From Oxalobacteraceae bacterium (GTDB lineage: Bacteria; Pseudomonadota; Gammaproteobacteria; Burkholderiales; Burkholderiaceae_D), in contig JANXTY010000001.1 in the NCBI GenBank assembly GCA_025352145.1, positions 1 to 45,571 of the forward strand: 45,571 nt of DNA, given 5' to 3'. A program made the translations under genes and the position numbers. The notes beneath the pieces were generated by a model that saw only the letters and a program-made list of their open reading frames with translations, ran no database searches and was not told where the DNA came from. This document shows, piece after piece, positions 37,513-45,469 of the stretch (its first letter is position 1; the number at the start of each line of letters is the position of its first letter).

Positions 37513-38016
37513 TTAGCGCAGCAGCGGCCGTATAGCAGGAGCGCTCTGGACAGCGCTATGAGCGGTCGGCGCTAATTTGAACACCGCCAACACCGCATTG
37601 AGTTGCACGGCTTGTTCTTCCAAGGATTCCGCCGCTGCCGTAGCCTGTTCAACCAATGCCGAATTCTGCTGAGTCATGTCATCCATGTGGTTGATGGCCA
37701 GCCCGATTTCCCGGATCCCTGTGCCTTGCTCCTGACTAGCGGTGCTGATCTCGGCCATGATGTCTGCGACTTGCTTGACCGATTCAACAATCTGCCCCAT
37801 CGTGACGCCTGCCTCGACACCGGTGCGCGCAGTTGTGCCTACGCCGGTAGCCTGGTTGGGGCGTGCGAATTTGGCGGCATTGGTGTTGGTCGTGGTCAGC
37901 GCTGCGGTACCATACCCGCTGAGGCGTATGGACGACCCACTGGCAGCGTCATCGGCATACGCATTCGACAGTGCCAGCGGCATCGTCAATAGCAATGTGA
38001 AAAATCGTATTTTCAT
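37513..38016 (-). pseudogene. Chimera: porin-like exported N-terminus fused to a chemotaxis-receptor C-terminus
   Basis: The 167-aa frame begins with a clear signal peptide (residues 1-21, ending AYA) followed by DDAASGSSIRLSGYGTAAL, typical of the first strand of a secreted outer-membrane protein. From about residue 61 it becomes the C-terminus of a methyl-accepting chemotaxis protein: VTMGQIVESVKQVADIMAEI, STASQEQGTGIREI and TQQNSALVEQATAAAESLEEQ. The kinase-binding tip and all sensor parts of the receptor are missing, and the receptor tail would be sent out of the cytoplasm. It has a good GGAG ribosome site from the porin-like side. It looks like a deletion fusion, probably non-functional, although the frame is open. 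Confidence 0.72.
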
Positions 38017-38426
38017 AGGTGTCTCCTGTACTTTGCATTGACAATGGAAAGAACAAATCTTGAGGCAGGGCAGGCTTCTGATGGCATGCGCATGGTCCAG
38101 TAAAAACGGGGCATTTCTGGAAATAAGTCGATCATCACGAACGATTTAGATGCTACCCGGAAATATATTGATTGTGGGATGGATTTGCAAAAAATAAACG
38201 ACATCGTTGCTTGTATACTTATTAATTAATTTTTCATCGTTTCAAGCTACACTTTCTCACTATAGGGAAACCCGTTGGAGGTGAAACACTCCATTATCGG
38301 GTTTCTTTTATGGGCTGTATTCTAATAAAAAATCGCACTATTTCAGTGTGGCGCAGAGGAGATGATCGGTTCGTTATTGCAGCGCCCCTCAATTGGTAAA
38401 TTCAAAAAAATAAGCGAATAAAAACC
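38017..38426. other. Divergent intergenic region before the GH28 genes
   Basis: These 410 bp carry the promoter of the chimeric gene on one side and that of the first pectinase on the other. The main recognisable element is the long hairpin at 38267-38305, listed separately. A 63-codon minus-strand open frame here has no protein character. Confidence 0.5.
38267..38311 (+). terminator. Long nested hairpin followed by a T-rich tract (leader attenuator or small-RNA terminator)
   Basis: GAAACCCG (38267-38274) pairs with CGGGTTTC (38298-38305), and inside it TGGAG pairs with CTCCA around a GTGAAACA loop. TTTTA follows on the plus strand. It stands about 120 bp before the first GH28 start with no plus-strand gene upstream, so it would end a short leader or small RNA rather than an mRNA. 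Its relation to pectinase control is inferred. Confidence 0.55.
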
Positions 38427-39770
38427 ATGATACTTACTTGTCCCTTATCCACTGCAGTTTCCATCGCAGCTTCCACCGCAGCTTCCACCGCAGCTTCCAC
38501 ATCATTAGCGGCCTTGCTGCTAGCTTGCGCGTTACCGCTTTATGCGCAGGATAGCCGGACGGTTATCGAGCCGGTCGTGCCGCCAGGTTGTGCGGTGTTG
38601 ATGGCCGAATCTGCTTCGCCAGAATCGGGCCGTAACGATACGGGGCGTATTCAGAAAGCGATGGATGCCTGTCCCGCTGGCAAGTCGGTGCGGTTGGAGG
38701 GTAGCAAGGATTTGTCTGCATTTATCTCGGGGCCACTTGTGTTGCGCACCGGCGTGACCTTATTCGTCGATGCGGAGGTGACGCTGTATGCGAGTACGGA
38801 CCCCGATGCCTTTGATCTGAACGGCGCGCGTTGCGGCACCATTGATGCCAAGGGTCACGGCTGCAGGGAATTTATCACCGCCGACGATACGGTCGGCAGC
38901 GGCATCATGGGCGAGGGGGTGATTGATGGCCAGGGTGGTCATCTGATCGATGGAAAAAAAGAAACGTGGTGGGAGTTAGCGCGTCGTGCCCAGAAAGAAA
39001 AGGGTAACCAGAACGCGCCGCGCATGATCCAGGTCAAGCGTTCGAAACAGTTCACGCTCTATGGCATCACTTTGCGCAATGCGCCTAATTTCCACGTAGG
39101 ACTGACTCTGGTCGATGGCTTTACTGCCTGGGGGGTGAAGATCAATACGCCCGGCACAGCGCGTAACACAGACGGCATTGATCCAGGATCATCGCGCAAC
39201 ATTACCGTCGCTCATAGCTTTATCCGTACCGGCGACGACAACATTGCGATCAAGGCGGGCAATTCCGGCCCGACCGAAAATGTTTCCATCTTGCATAACC
39301 ATTTCTATAGCGGCCACGGCATGTCGATTGGCAGCGAAGTTAACAGCGGCGTGCGCCATGTGCTGGTGGAAGATTTAACAATGGAAGACAGCGTATCGGG
39401 CTTGCGCATCAAGAGCGATCCGGGCCGTGGCGGTTTGGTGAGCGACGTGCGCTACCACGATGTCTGCCTGCGCAATGTGCGCAAACCTATCGAACTCAAT
39501 ACCAGCTACGAACATCGCACGGAGGGTTCTAGTATTCCGGTTTATAAAGACATCGTTTTTCAGAATGTCCATAGCGCGACTTCGGGTGAAATCATCATGC
39601 AAGGTTTTGATGCGGCGCGCTCGTTGGGAGTGAAAATGGACGACGTGGTTATCGCAGGCAAGGAAACGATTGAGAACACGATAGTAGATGGCGTGATTAA
39701 GAAGGAAGTAAGCCATCGTTGTGATCAGCGCTTTGTGCCGTTTCCTGAACCGGCCACCAAGCATTATTAA
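38427..39770 (+). CDS. Secreted glycoside hydrolase family 28 protein (polygalacturonase type)
   Basis: GH28 enzymes hydrolyse galacturonan in pectin. The 447-aa protein has all family signatures: NTDG with Asp249, GDDN with Asp270 and Asp271, GHG with His297, and RIK with Arg327 and Lys329. These are the catalytic acids and substrate-binding residues. The right-handed beta-helix repeats precede and follow them. The N-terminus is a signal peptide lengthened by an Ala-Ala-Ser-Thr repeat and ending ALPLYAQ. There is no strong ribosome site before the ATG. A second GH28 gene follows 155 bp downstream in the same direction, probably for sequential pectin degradation. Confidence 0.93.
   Translation: MILTCPLSTAVSIAASTAASTAASTSLAALLLACALPLYAQDSRTVIEPVVPPGCAVLMAESASPESGRNDTGRIQKAMDACPAGKSVRLEGSKDLSAFISGPLVLRTGVTLFVDAEVTLYASTDPDAFDLNGARCGTIDAKGHGCREFITADDTVGSGIMGEGVIDGQGGHLIDGKKETWWELARRAQKEKGNQNAPRMIQVKRSKQFTLYGITLRNAPNFHVGLTLVDGFTAWGVKINTPGTARNTDGIDPGSSRNITVAHSFIRTGDDNIAIKAGNSGPTENVSILHNHFYSGHGMSIGSEVNSGVRHVLVEDLTMEDSVSGLRIKSDPGRGGLVSDVRYHDVCLRNVRKPIELNTSYEHRTEGSSIPVYKDIVFQNVHSATSGEIIMQGFDAARSLGVKMDDVVIAGKETIENTIVDGVIKKEVSHRCDQRFVPFPEPATKHY
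38465..38500 (+). repeat. Three exact 12-bp repeats inside the signal-peptide coding region
   Basis: CGCAGCTTCCAC occurs at 38465-38476, 38477-38488 and 38489-38500, preceded by a degenerate fourth copy (TGCAGTTTCCAT, 38453-38464). In the reading frame it encodes repeated Ala-Ala-Ser-Thr within the start of the export signal. Copy-number change would keep the frame. Confidence 0.95.
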
Positions 39771-39925
39771 TCTGGAGCGATGAAGTAAAGGAGTGAAATC
39801 GGGAAGCGTACAAGCGTAGAAACTGGGGATACGCCTCCTGTGCATCCTATTTTCTGTCGAGATAATCTTGCACGCTGTTTGACAATCTGCATAAAGAATT
39901 AATTAAAAATAAGGACGCCCTGCGC

Positions 39926-41785
39926 ATGAACAAACACAACAACAAACATAACAACAAGCACAACAACATCAACCGGCAACGCCGCACCTTGATGCGGGCT
40001 ACTTCCGTTGTTGGCCTGGTCTTCGGGAGCGGTTTTCCAGCGACTGTGATGGCCGCCCCCGAACCGGTCGATCCCTGGGATAAAGCGCAGGCCATCATCG
40101 ATCGGTTTGCCACGCCTTTGATTTTTCGTCAGGAAGATTTCCTCATCACCCAATTTGGCGCGGTCAGTTGCAAAGTGGTGCAGGTCACGGCGCTGGTGTT
40201 GCACGAAGAAACCGGCATCGTCAACACGCAGGCGCCCGATGCGGTCGATTGTTATCCCGCCATTGCCGCTGCCATTGCCGCTTGTGCCAAGGCCGGGGGT
40301 GGACGGGTACTGATCCCTGCCGGTCACTGGTATTGCGCCGGTCCCATTGTGCTGCTCTCGAATGTCAACGTGCACTTGAGCGCGGGCGCGCAAATTTATT
40401 TCAGCAACAACCCTGCCGATTACGCCAGGCACGGCAATATCCCCTGCGGCAACAACGGCAACCTCGTGATATCGCGCTGGCAGAGCAACGACTGCCTCAA
40501 TTATTCACCGATGGTGTATGCCTACGGCCAAAACAATATCGCACTGACCGGCGATGACTGGACCAGCATTTTGAACGGGCAGGGCGGTGTGCCTTTTGTC
40601 GCCGGGGAAGAAGGTTGCTGGTGGAGCTGGAAAAATAATAAACGCAAACCCGGTCCGCATGCCTTGGAAAATCAGGGCGTTACTAATCCGCTTAACGCCG
40701 AATCGTTAGAAGCCATCGCCCCGTATCTGAGCGAAGCGGAACAAAAATCGATTCTGGGCGAGAACAAAAACTGGCGCGCCGACGCCAGCTATCTGCCGAT
40801 CCTCTCGGAAGCAGGCGTGCCGATAGCGCAGCGTATTTTCGGCCTTGGGCATTTTCTGCGGCCCTGCATGATTCAGTTCGTGGGGTGTACCAACGTCCTG
40901 CTCAAAGGTTATCAGATCAACGCGACCCCGTTCTGGCAACACAATCCGGTCAACTGCCGTAATGTGCACATCAAAGATGTCCAGATGAACAGCATGGGGC
41001 CCAACAACGACGGCTTCGACCCGGAAGCGTGCGACACCGTATTGATCGAAGGCTGCACCTTCAATACCGGCGACGACTGCATCGCCATCAAATCCGGCAA
41101 AAACCGCGACACGCAATTTGGCCCTACGCAAAACGTCGTGATCCAGAACTGCATCATGAACAGCGGTCACGGCGGCGTCACGCTAGGCAGCGAAATGGCG
41201 GCAGGGATTCGGGATGTCTACGCGCAAAATCTGGAGTTCCGCAACCTCCATTGGGACAGCCATCCTTTAAGCACCGGGATCCGCCTGAAAACCAATATGA
41301 ATCGCGGCGGCTACCTGAAGAATTTTTACCTGCGCAAACTCACCGTACCCAACGGCGTCCAGACTCGTCCCGGCTTCTACGGACCGTTACCCGGTTCCGT
41401 GATCCTGCCAAAAACCGTCTCCACCTCTGGCGGCGCTGTAATCACCTTTGACTGCGACTACGCACCCAAAGACGACATAGTACGGACGCGTCCGCCGGTC
41501 GTATCGAACGTGCATATTTCTGAGGTGACTGTAGGCAACGTCGCCACCGAGAAGGGAAATTTTTCCTGTTATCAAGCAATGGTCATCCTCGGCCCGGTCG
41601 TCTCAAGCTATAACGGTACGGAGAAATCACCTGTGCTGCCGCTGACCCATATCACCATCACGAATTGCAACTTCGGAACCCCTGCCAACGGAAAACAGCC
41701 CTGGTACTTGCACAATGTGCGCGACTTGACGCTCACCAACGTCACCATTGACGGCAAGGTTTATAACGAGACTTTGTCGGCATAA
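39926..41785 (+). CDS. Exported glycoside hydrolase family 28 protein, probable Tat substrate
   Basis: The 619-aa protein has the GH28 catalytic set: NNDG with Asp362, GDDC with Asp383 and Asp384, GHG with His415, and RLK with Arg453 and Lys455. It is about 170 residues longer than the upstream enzyme, with an insertion between ~190 and 320. The N-terminus has RQRRTLMRA followed by a hydrophobic stretch ending VMAAP, close to a twin-arginine signal, so it may be exported folded by Tat rather than Sec. Before this lies an Asn-Lys-His-Asn repeat. GH28 members of this size include exo-acting enzymes; which end product is formed cannot be told. Confidence 0.92.
   Translation: MNKHNNKHNNKHNNINRQRRTLMRATSVVGLVFGSGFPATVMAAPEPVDPWDKAQAIIDRFATPLIFRQEDFLITQFGAVSCKVVQVTALVLHEETGIVNTQAPDAVDCYPAIAAAIAACAKAGGGRVLIPAGHWYCAGPIVLLSNVNVHLSAGAQIYFSNNPADYARHGNIPCGNNGNLVISRWQSNDCLNYSPMVYAYGQNNIALTGDDWTSILNGQGGVPFVAGEEGCWWSWKNNKRKPGPHALENQGVTNPLNAESLEAIAPYLSEAEQKSILGENKNWRADASYLPILSEAGVPIAQRIFGLGHFLRPCMIQFVGCTNVLLKGYQINATPFWQHNPVNCRNVHIKDVQMNSMGPNNDGFDPEACDTVLIEGCTFNTGDDCIAIKSGKNRDTQFGPTQNVVIQNCIMNSGHGGVTLGSEMAAGIRDVYAQNLEFRNLHWDSHPLSTGIRLKTNMNRGGYLKNFYLRKLTVPNGVQTRPGFYGPLPGSVILPKTVSTSGGAVITFDCDYAPKDDIVRTRPPVVSNVHISEVTVGNVATEKGNFSCYQAMVILGPVVSSYNGTEKSPVLPLTHITITNCNFGTPANGKQPWYLHNVRDLTLTNVTIDGKVYNETLSA
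39929..39964 (+). repeat. Three in-frame 12-bp repeats at the start of the second GH28 gene
   Basis: AACAAACACAAC (39929-39940) is followed by two near-copies at 39941-39952 and 39953-39964, each differing at one base. They encode Asn-Lys-His-Asn three times directly after the start codon, before the twin-arginine-like motif. The substitutions are silent. Confidence 0.95.
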
Positions 41786-41827
41786 GGTTCTCAACGCGTT
41801 GCATTGGAAGGTTTTTTTATTTTTTAT

Positions 41828-43993
41828 TTAGGTTGATTGCGTCAAGGCAGGCATAGCAGGCTTGTCTTGTCCGTCAATCGCGTCGACGCGCTTAACCAGG
41901 TTCACAAATTTACCATTTTTCAGAAGAAAAACCCTATCAGCAATCGCGATTGTCTGTGGCCGGTGGGCGATCATGATACGGGTGATATTGAGCGTAGCGA
42001 TAGCGTTGCCAATCTTTGCTTCGTTTTCCATATCGAGATGACTGGTCGCTTCGTCCAGGAAAAGTATCCTGGGCCGATTGTACAAAGCACGGGCCAGTAA
42101 CACGCGCTGTTTCTGACCGCCGGATAATACGGTGCCCATATCTCCCACCAACGTGTGATAACCCATTGCCATCTCCATGATCTCGTCGTGAATACAGGCT
42201 GCTTTGGCGCATTCGCGAAGCCATTCGCTATCCGGCTTAGGGTCAAGGAAGCCTATGTTGTCGTACACTGATCCAGAGAACAAATGATCATCTTGCATAA
42301 CAGAAGAGATCACGTTGCGATAGTTACGCAAGCCCAGTTGATCGATGGTTAAACCGCCTAATTGAATTTTGCCTTTACCGGGTTTGAGAATCCCCAGCAT
42401 GAGTTTCAGAAAGGTACTTTTACCGCAACCGGACGGGCCGATAATAGCGATACATTCACCTGGCTGAATCGTCAGGCTGGCGTTGTCAAGGATCAGATGA
42501 TCATCCGCCGCATACCGAAAACTGACATTCTTTATCTTCAACGTCAGATTATCGGGGACCTCTTTCTTTGGAACGGTAGTGCGTTCCTCTGGCGCTGTCA
42601 GCACAATGTCGGCTAGTCGCTCTACCGAAATACTAAGCATGCGAAATTCGACCAAACGATCAATCAACTGGTTGACTCGTCCAGAGAATTGTTCTTTATA
42701 ACTAAGAAAGGCAAACAGCATACCGAGCGAAAGACGGTGGTCAATCACCGCAGAAGCACCCAGCCAAAATACCCAGGCCCGCTCGATAGTTGAAATGAAT
42801 GACCAACTGGTCCCAAATAACAAATTAAGCTTTTGCATTACCAAACCAGCGTTGGTCGCCTCCACCCACAGATTCATCCAGGCGGCACGGCGTTCATTTT
42901 CCCGATTGAACATTTTGATGCTGCGCACACCGCGAATGGTCTCCAGAAAATAGGTTTGCTCCTTAGCCTGCTTGGTGATGACGCCGGTCGCTGCGGCTTT
43001 TTCCGTATCGAAACGTAACCAGCGAAGTACGGCGTAGAGAAGCACAGCGCCTAACGTGACGGCAGTTAAAGCAGGGCTGTATACCAGCATCATGATTAAG
43101 GTACCGCAGGCCATTAATCCATCGAGCGCTGCATCGATGGTGGCGCTAGTGAGGCCATGCTCAATCGTCCTCACCGCACCGAAGCGCGAGACGATGTCAC
43201 CCAGATGGCGCCGTTCAAAATAATTGACCGGGAGCTTGAGCAAGCGCCCCATCACGTTAGACATCCATTGCAAATTAAAATGGGTGCTGATGTAGATGCC
43301 AATCCAGGATCGCACTGCGCTAATGACCGCAGTAGAGATCCCGATAGCCACCATGCCCAAGCCCAACATCGTGAGTAAATCATGGTTGCCCGCTACGATA
43401 GCTTCGTCCGTGATCCACTGCGTCAAAATCGGCAGGACGAGTGAGAAGGTTTCCAGCACCAATGCCAGAGCAGCCAATTGCATCAGGCCCCGCTTAAGGC
43501 CAACCAAACGCCCCACTACCGCGCTGAGTTGAATGGGTGGCTGCGCCGCTTTACGCTGAAAATTGAGTCCTGGCGATAGTTCCAATGCAACGCCGGTGAA
43601 GTGTTCCGATAGTTCTTTGAGCGATAACCGGATTTCACCGATGGCCGGATCGTGCAGATAAACCCAGTTACCCTTGACCATCTTGAGTACCACGAAATGA
43701 TTCAAATCCCAATGCAATAGCGCAGGCGTTTGCAGGTGCGACAGTTCGTCCAATGCCAGTTGCAGAGGGCGCGAACTCATGCCCAACTGATCGGCAATCT
43801 CGACGACGCGATTAAGCGTGGCGCCTTTGAGAGAAATATCAAAACGCTTGCGTAGCTCCGGCAGGTCAGTGCCATGCCCGTAATAAGAGGCGATCATCGC
43901 AATGCACGCCAGCGCGCATTCAGTGGCTTCGGTCTGCAGTATCACGGGCAAGCGATGGCTCAGGTCAAATTTTAATTCTTTGCTCGTACTCAT
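41828..43993 (-). CDS. Peptidase-containing ABC exporter (C39 family, type I secretion)
   Basis: The 721-aa protein exports peptides after removing a double-glycine leader. The N-terminal C39 peptidase is intact: Gln20 (oxyanion), Cys26 in TECALAC, His99 in NHFVV and Asp115 in HDPA. Six membrane helices follow at ~165-430. The ATPase has Walker A GPSGCGKST near residue 518, signature LSGGQKQRVLLARAL, Walker B RILFLDEATSHLD and the H-loop IAHRP. It resembles CvaB/RaxB-type bacteriocin exporters of Gram-negative bacteria. It follows the HlyD-like gene by 36 bp in one operon. The outer-membrane TolC partner is not in the window. Confidence 0.95.
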   Translation of the reverse strand: MSTSKELKFDLSHRLPVILQTEATECALACIAMIASYYGHGTDLPELRKRFDISLKGATLNRVVEIADQLGMSSRPLQLALDELSHLQTPALLHWDLNHFVVLKMVKGNWVYLHDPAIGEIRLSLKELSEHFTGVALELSPGLNFQRKAAQPPIQLSAVVGRLVGLKRGLMQLAALALVLETFSLVLPILTQWITDEAIVAGNHDLLTMLGLGMVAIGISTAVISAVRSWIGIYISTHFNLQWMSNVMGRLLKLPVNYFERRHLGDIVSRFGAVRTIEHGLTSATIDAALDGLMACGTLIMMLVYSPALTAVTLGAVLLYAVLRWLRFDTEKAAATGVITKQAKEQTYFLETIRGVRSIKMFNRENERRAAWMNLWVEATNAGLVMQKLNLLFGTSWSFISTIERAWVFWLGASAVIDHRLSLGMLFAFLSYKEQFSGRVNQLIDRLVEFRMLSISVERLADIVLTAPEERTTVPKKEVPDNLTLKIKNVSFRYAADDHLILDNASLTIQPGECIAIIGPSGCGKSTFLKLMLGILKPGKGKIQLGGLTIDQLGLRNYRNVISSVMQDDHLFSGSVYDNIGFLDPKPDSEWLRECAKAACIHDEIMEMAMGYHTLVGDMGTVLSGGQKQRVLLARALYNRPRILFLDEATSHLDMENEAKIGNAIATLNITRIMIAHRPQTIAIADRVFLLKNGKFVNLVKRVDAIDGQDKPAMPALTQST

Positions 43994-44029
43994 AAATTGG
44001 TGTTCATTAGATGGGCTTGGACGGGCGTT

Positions 44030-45298
44030 TTAACCACGGCGCAGGCTATACAACGGTTCCAGCACCCATTCGTACAACAAGCGGGTATCGATTTCAATTT
44101 CCGCCTCGATCTGCATGCCCGGACGCAGCCGCTGCGCCTGGCCATACGCATCCACGACCTGTTTGTCGAGTGCGACACGAATGGTATATAACGGCTCGCC
44201 TGTTTCGCCATTGACCGCCAGCCGGGTACCGGCCGAACTTTCTGCGGCGCGTACCGGGCTATCGGCAATGGAGATGACACGGCCTTGCACCAGCCCGAAT
44301 TTTTGATAAGGAAAGGCATCGAGCTTCATCTTCACCACCTGCCCGCGCTGGACGAAGCCGAGCGCGCGGCTAGGCGCATACAGATTAGCCTGCAACTGAC
44401 TATCGGAAGGAATAATGCTAACGAGAGAAACGCCCGTACCCGCGTTCTGGTTGTTCGCAATCGTGAGCGAGCTGACCATGCCGTCGCATGGCGCAATCAC
44501 CGACCACTCGTGGTTACTTTTCTGCCGGCTTAACTCAGACTCGGTACTCGATATGTTGCGGTCGATCTGCGCCTTGGCCACTTGCCTGCGCAAGGGACTG
44601 TTCGCCAGCTCCGAGGTCAAACGCGCGATCTCCGCATCGGCGCTAGTGGCTGTCTTTTGCAATGCCTGCATCCGTAGCTGTTGATCCATCAAGTCGTCCG
44701 CTTTTTGCTGGGTTTGAATAGCCGACATAAAGCCCGACTGTTGCAAGTGCTCAAAACGCGTCATCAGCTTCTCGCTCGATGCCACGCGTTTTTGTTGCGT
44801 CTGCATTTCCATCGTCAACGTAGCGCGATTGTTTTGTAAGGCTACTAAATTTTGGCGCATGCTCACCACGTCTGCTTCTTGTAGCTTTAAGGTACTTCCC
44901 AACTCACTATGCAGTGTTGCAAGCCGGTCTAATAAGCGGCTGTCGAGTTCTGCCTCGATTGCCTCGCCGTGAGCGCCGGAATGTTCGGTATCGAAGACCA
45001 GCAATACCTCCCCCTTTTTCACCATCTGGCCTTCTTTGACGCGCAGGGTTTTGAGTACGCCGCCTTGCGACGCATACAGCTTGACCACCCCTTGACCAGG
45101 TTCCAACACCCCCGACACAGTCACGTGACGCGTATAGTGGCCCAGCACGGCGAACAGCACCAACACCGAGAGCAGCCCCAGCGCCAACAGCACCATTGCA
45201 TAATTGGATATCGGATACACCAGCACCACATCGCCCAAGGCGCGTTTGCTATCGGAATCGAGTACTTCGGATCTAAACAGCGGTGGTTCTACAGACAA
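44030..45298 (-). CDS. HlyD-family membrane fusion protein of the C39 exporter
   Basis: The 422-aa periplasmic adaptor links the inner-membrane ABC exporter to an outer-membrane channel. It starts VEPPLFRSEVLDS, typical of CvaA/RaxA-like adaptors. It has one membrane helix at ~33-55, a lipoyl half-motif (LRVKEGQMVKKGEVLLVFD), a long coiled coil at ~90-250, then the second half (SVIAPCDGMVSSLTI) and a beta-barrel region ending RLRPGMQIEAEIEID. The start is TTG at 45298, with GGGAG 8 bases upstream; that ribosome site lies in a small hairpin (CGGG-AGAA-CCCG). Confidence 0.93.
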   Translation of the reverse strand: MSVEPPLFRSEVLDSDSKRALGDVVLVYPISNYAMVLLALGLLSVLVLFAVLGHYTRHVTVSGVLEPGQGVVKLYASQGGVLKTLRVKEGQMVKKGEVLLVFDTEHSGAHGEAIEAELDSRLLDRLATLHSELGSTLKLQEADVVSMRQNLVALQNNRATLTMEMQTQQKRVASSEKLMTRFEHLQQSGFMSAIQTQQKADDLMDQQLRMQALQKTATSADAEIARLTSELANSPLRRQVAKAQIDRNISSTESELSRQKSNHEWSVIAPCDGMVSSLTIANNQNAGTGVSLVSIIPSDSQLQANLYAPSRALGFVQRGQVVKMKLDAFPYQKFGLVQGRVISIADSPVRAAESSAGTRLAVNGETGEPLYTIRVALDKQVVDAYGQAQRLRPGMQIEAEIEIDTRLLYEWVLEPLYSLRRG

Positions 45299-45300
45299 AC

Positions 45301-45312
45301 CGGGTTCTCCCG
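45301..45312 (-). promoter_or_regulatory. Small hairpin over the ribosome-binding site of the HlyD-like gene
   Basis: On the minus strand CGGG-AGAA-CCCG forms a 4-bp GC stem that contains the GGGAG ribosome site, 3 bases before a TTG start codon. Partial masking of the site plus a weak start would lower translation of the adaptor. The effect is inferred. Confidence 0.4.
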
Positions 45313-45469
45313 TTAATCGTGATGTGGATAGAGGCAGGGACGAAAAAAAGGATCAATGAAAAAATGATCAATGAAATCGGGCGGTGTACGAACCAACCCA
45401 TGTCAAGGGCGACCCGCATGGGCTGGGTGAAATACCCGATGTCAAAAACTCAGACCATTAGTCCCACAA

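Noticed and set aside
38013-38204. 63-codon minus-strand open frame upstream of the chimeric gene
   Set aside because: No ribosome site; it overlaps the leader of the chimeric gene and shows no protein signature.
45273-45401. 42-codon hydrophobic minus-strand frame overlapping the start of the HlyD-like gene
   Set aside because: It could encode a small membrane peptide, but the hydrophobic stretch comes from the duplicated 15-bp segment, it lacks a ribosome site and it overlaps a well-supported start.
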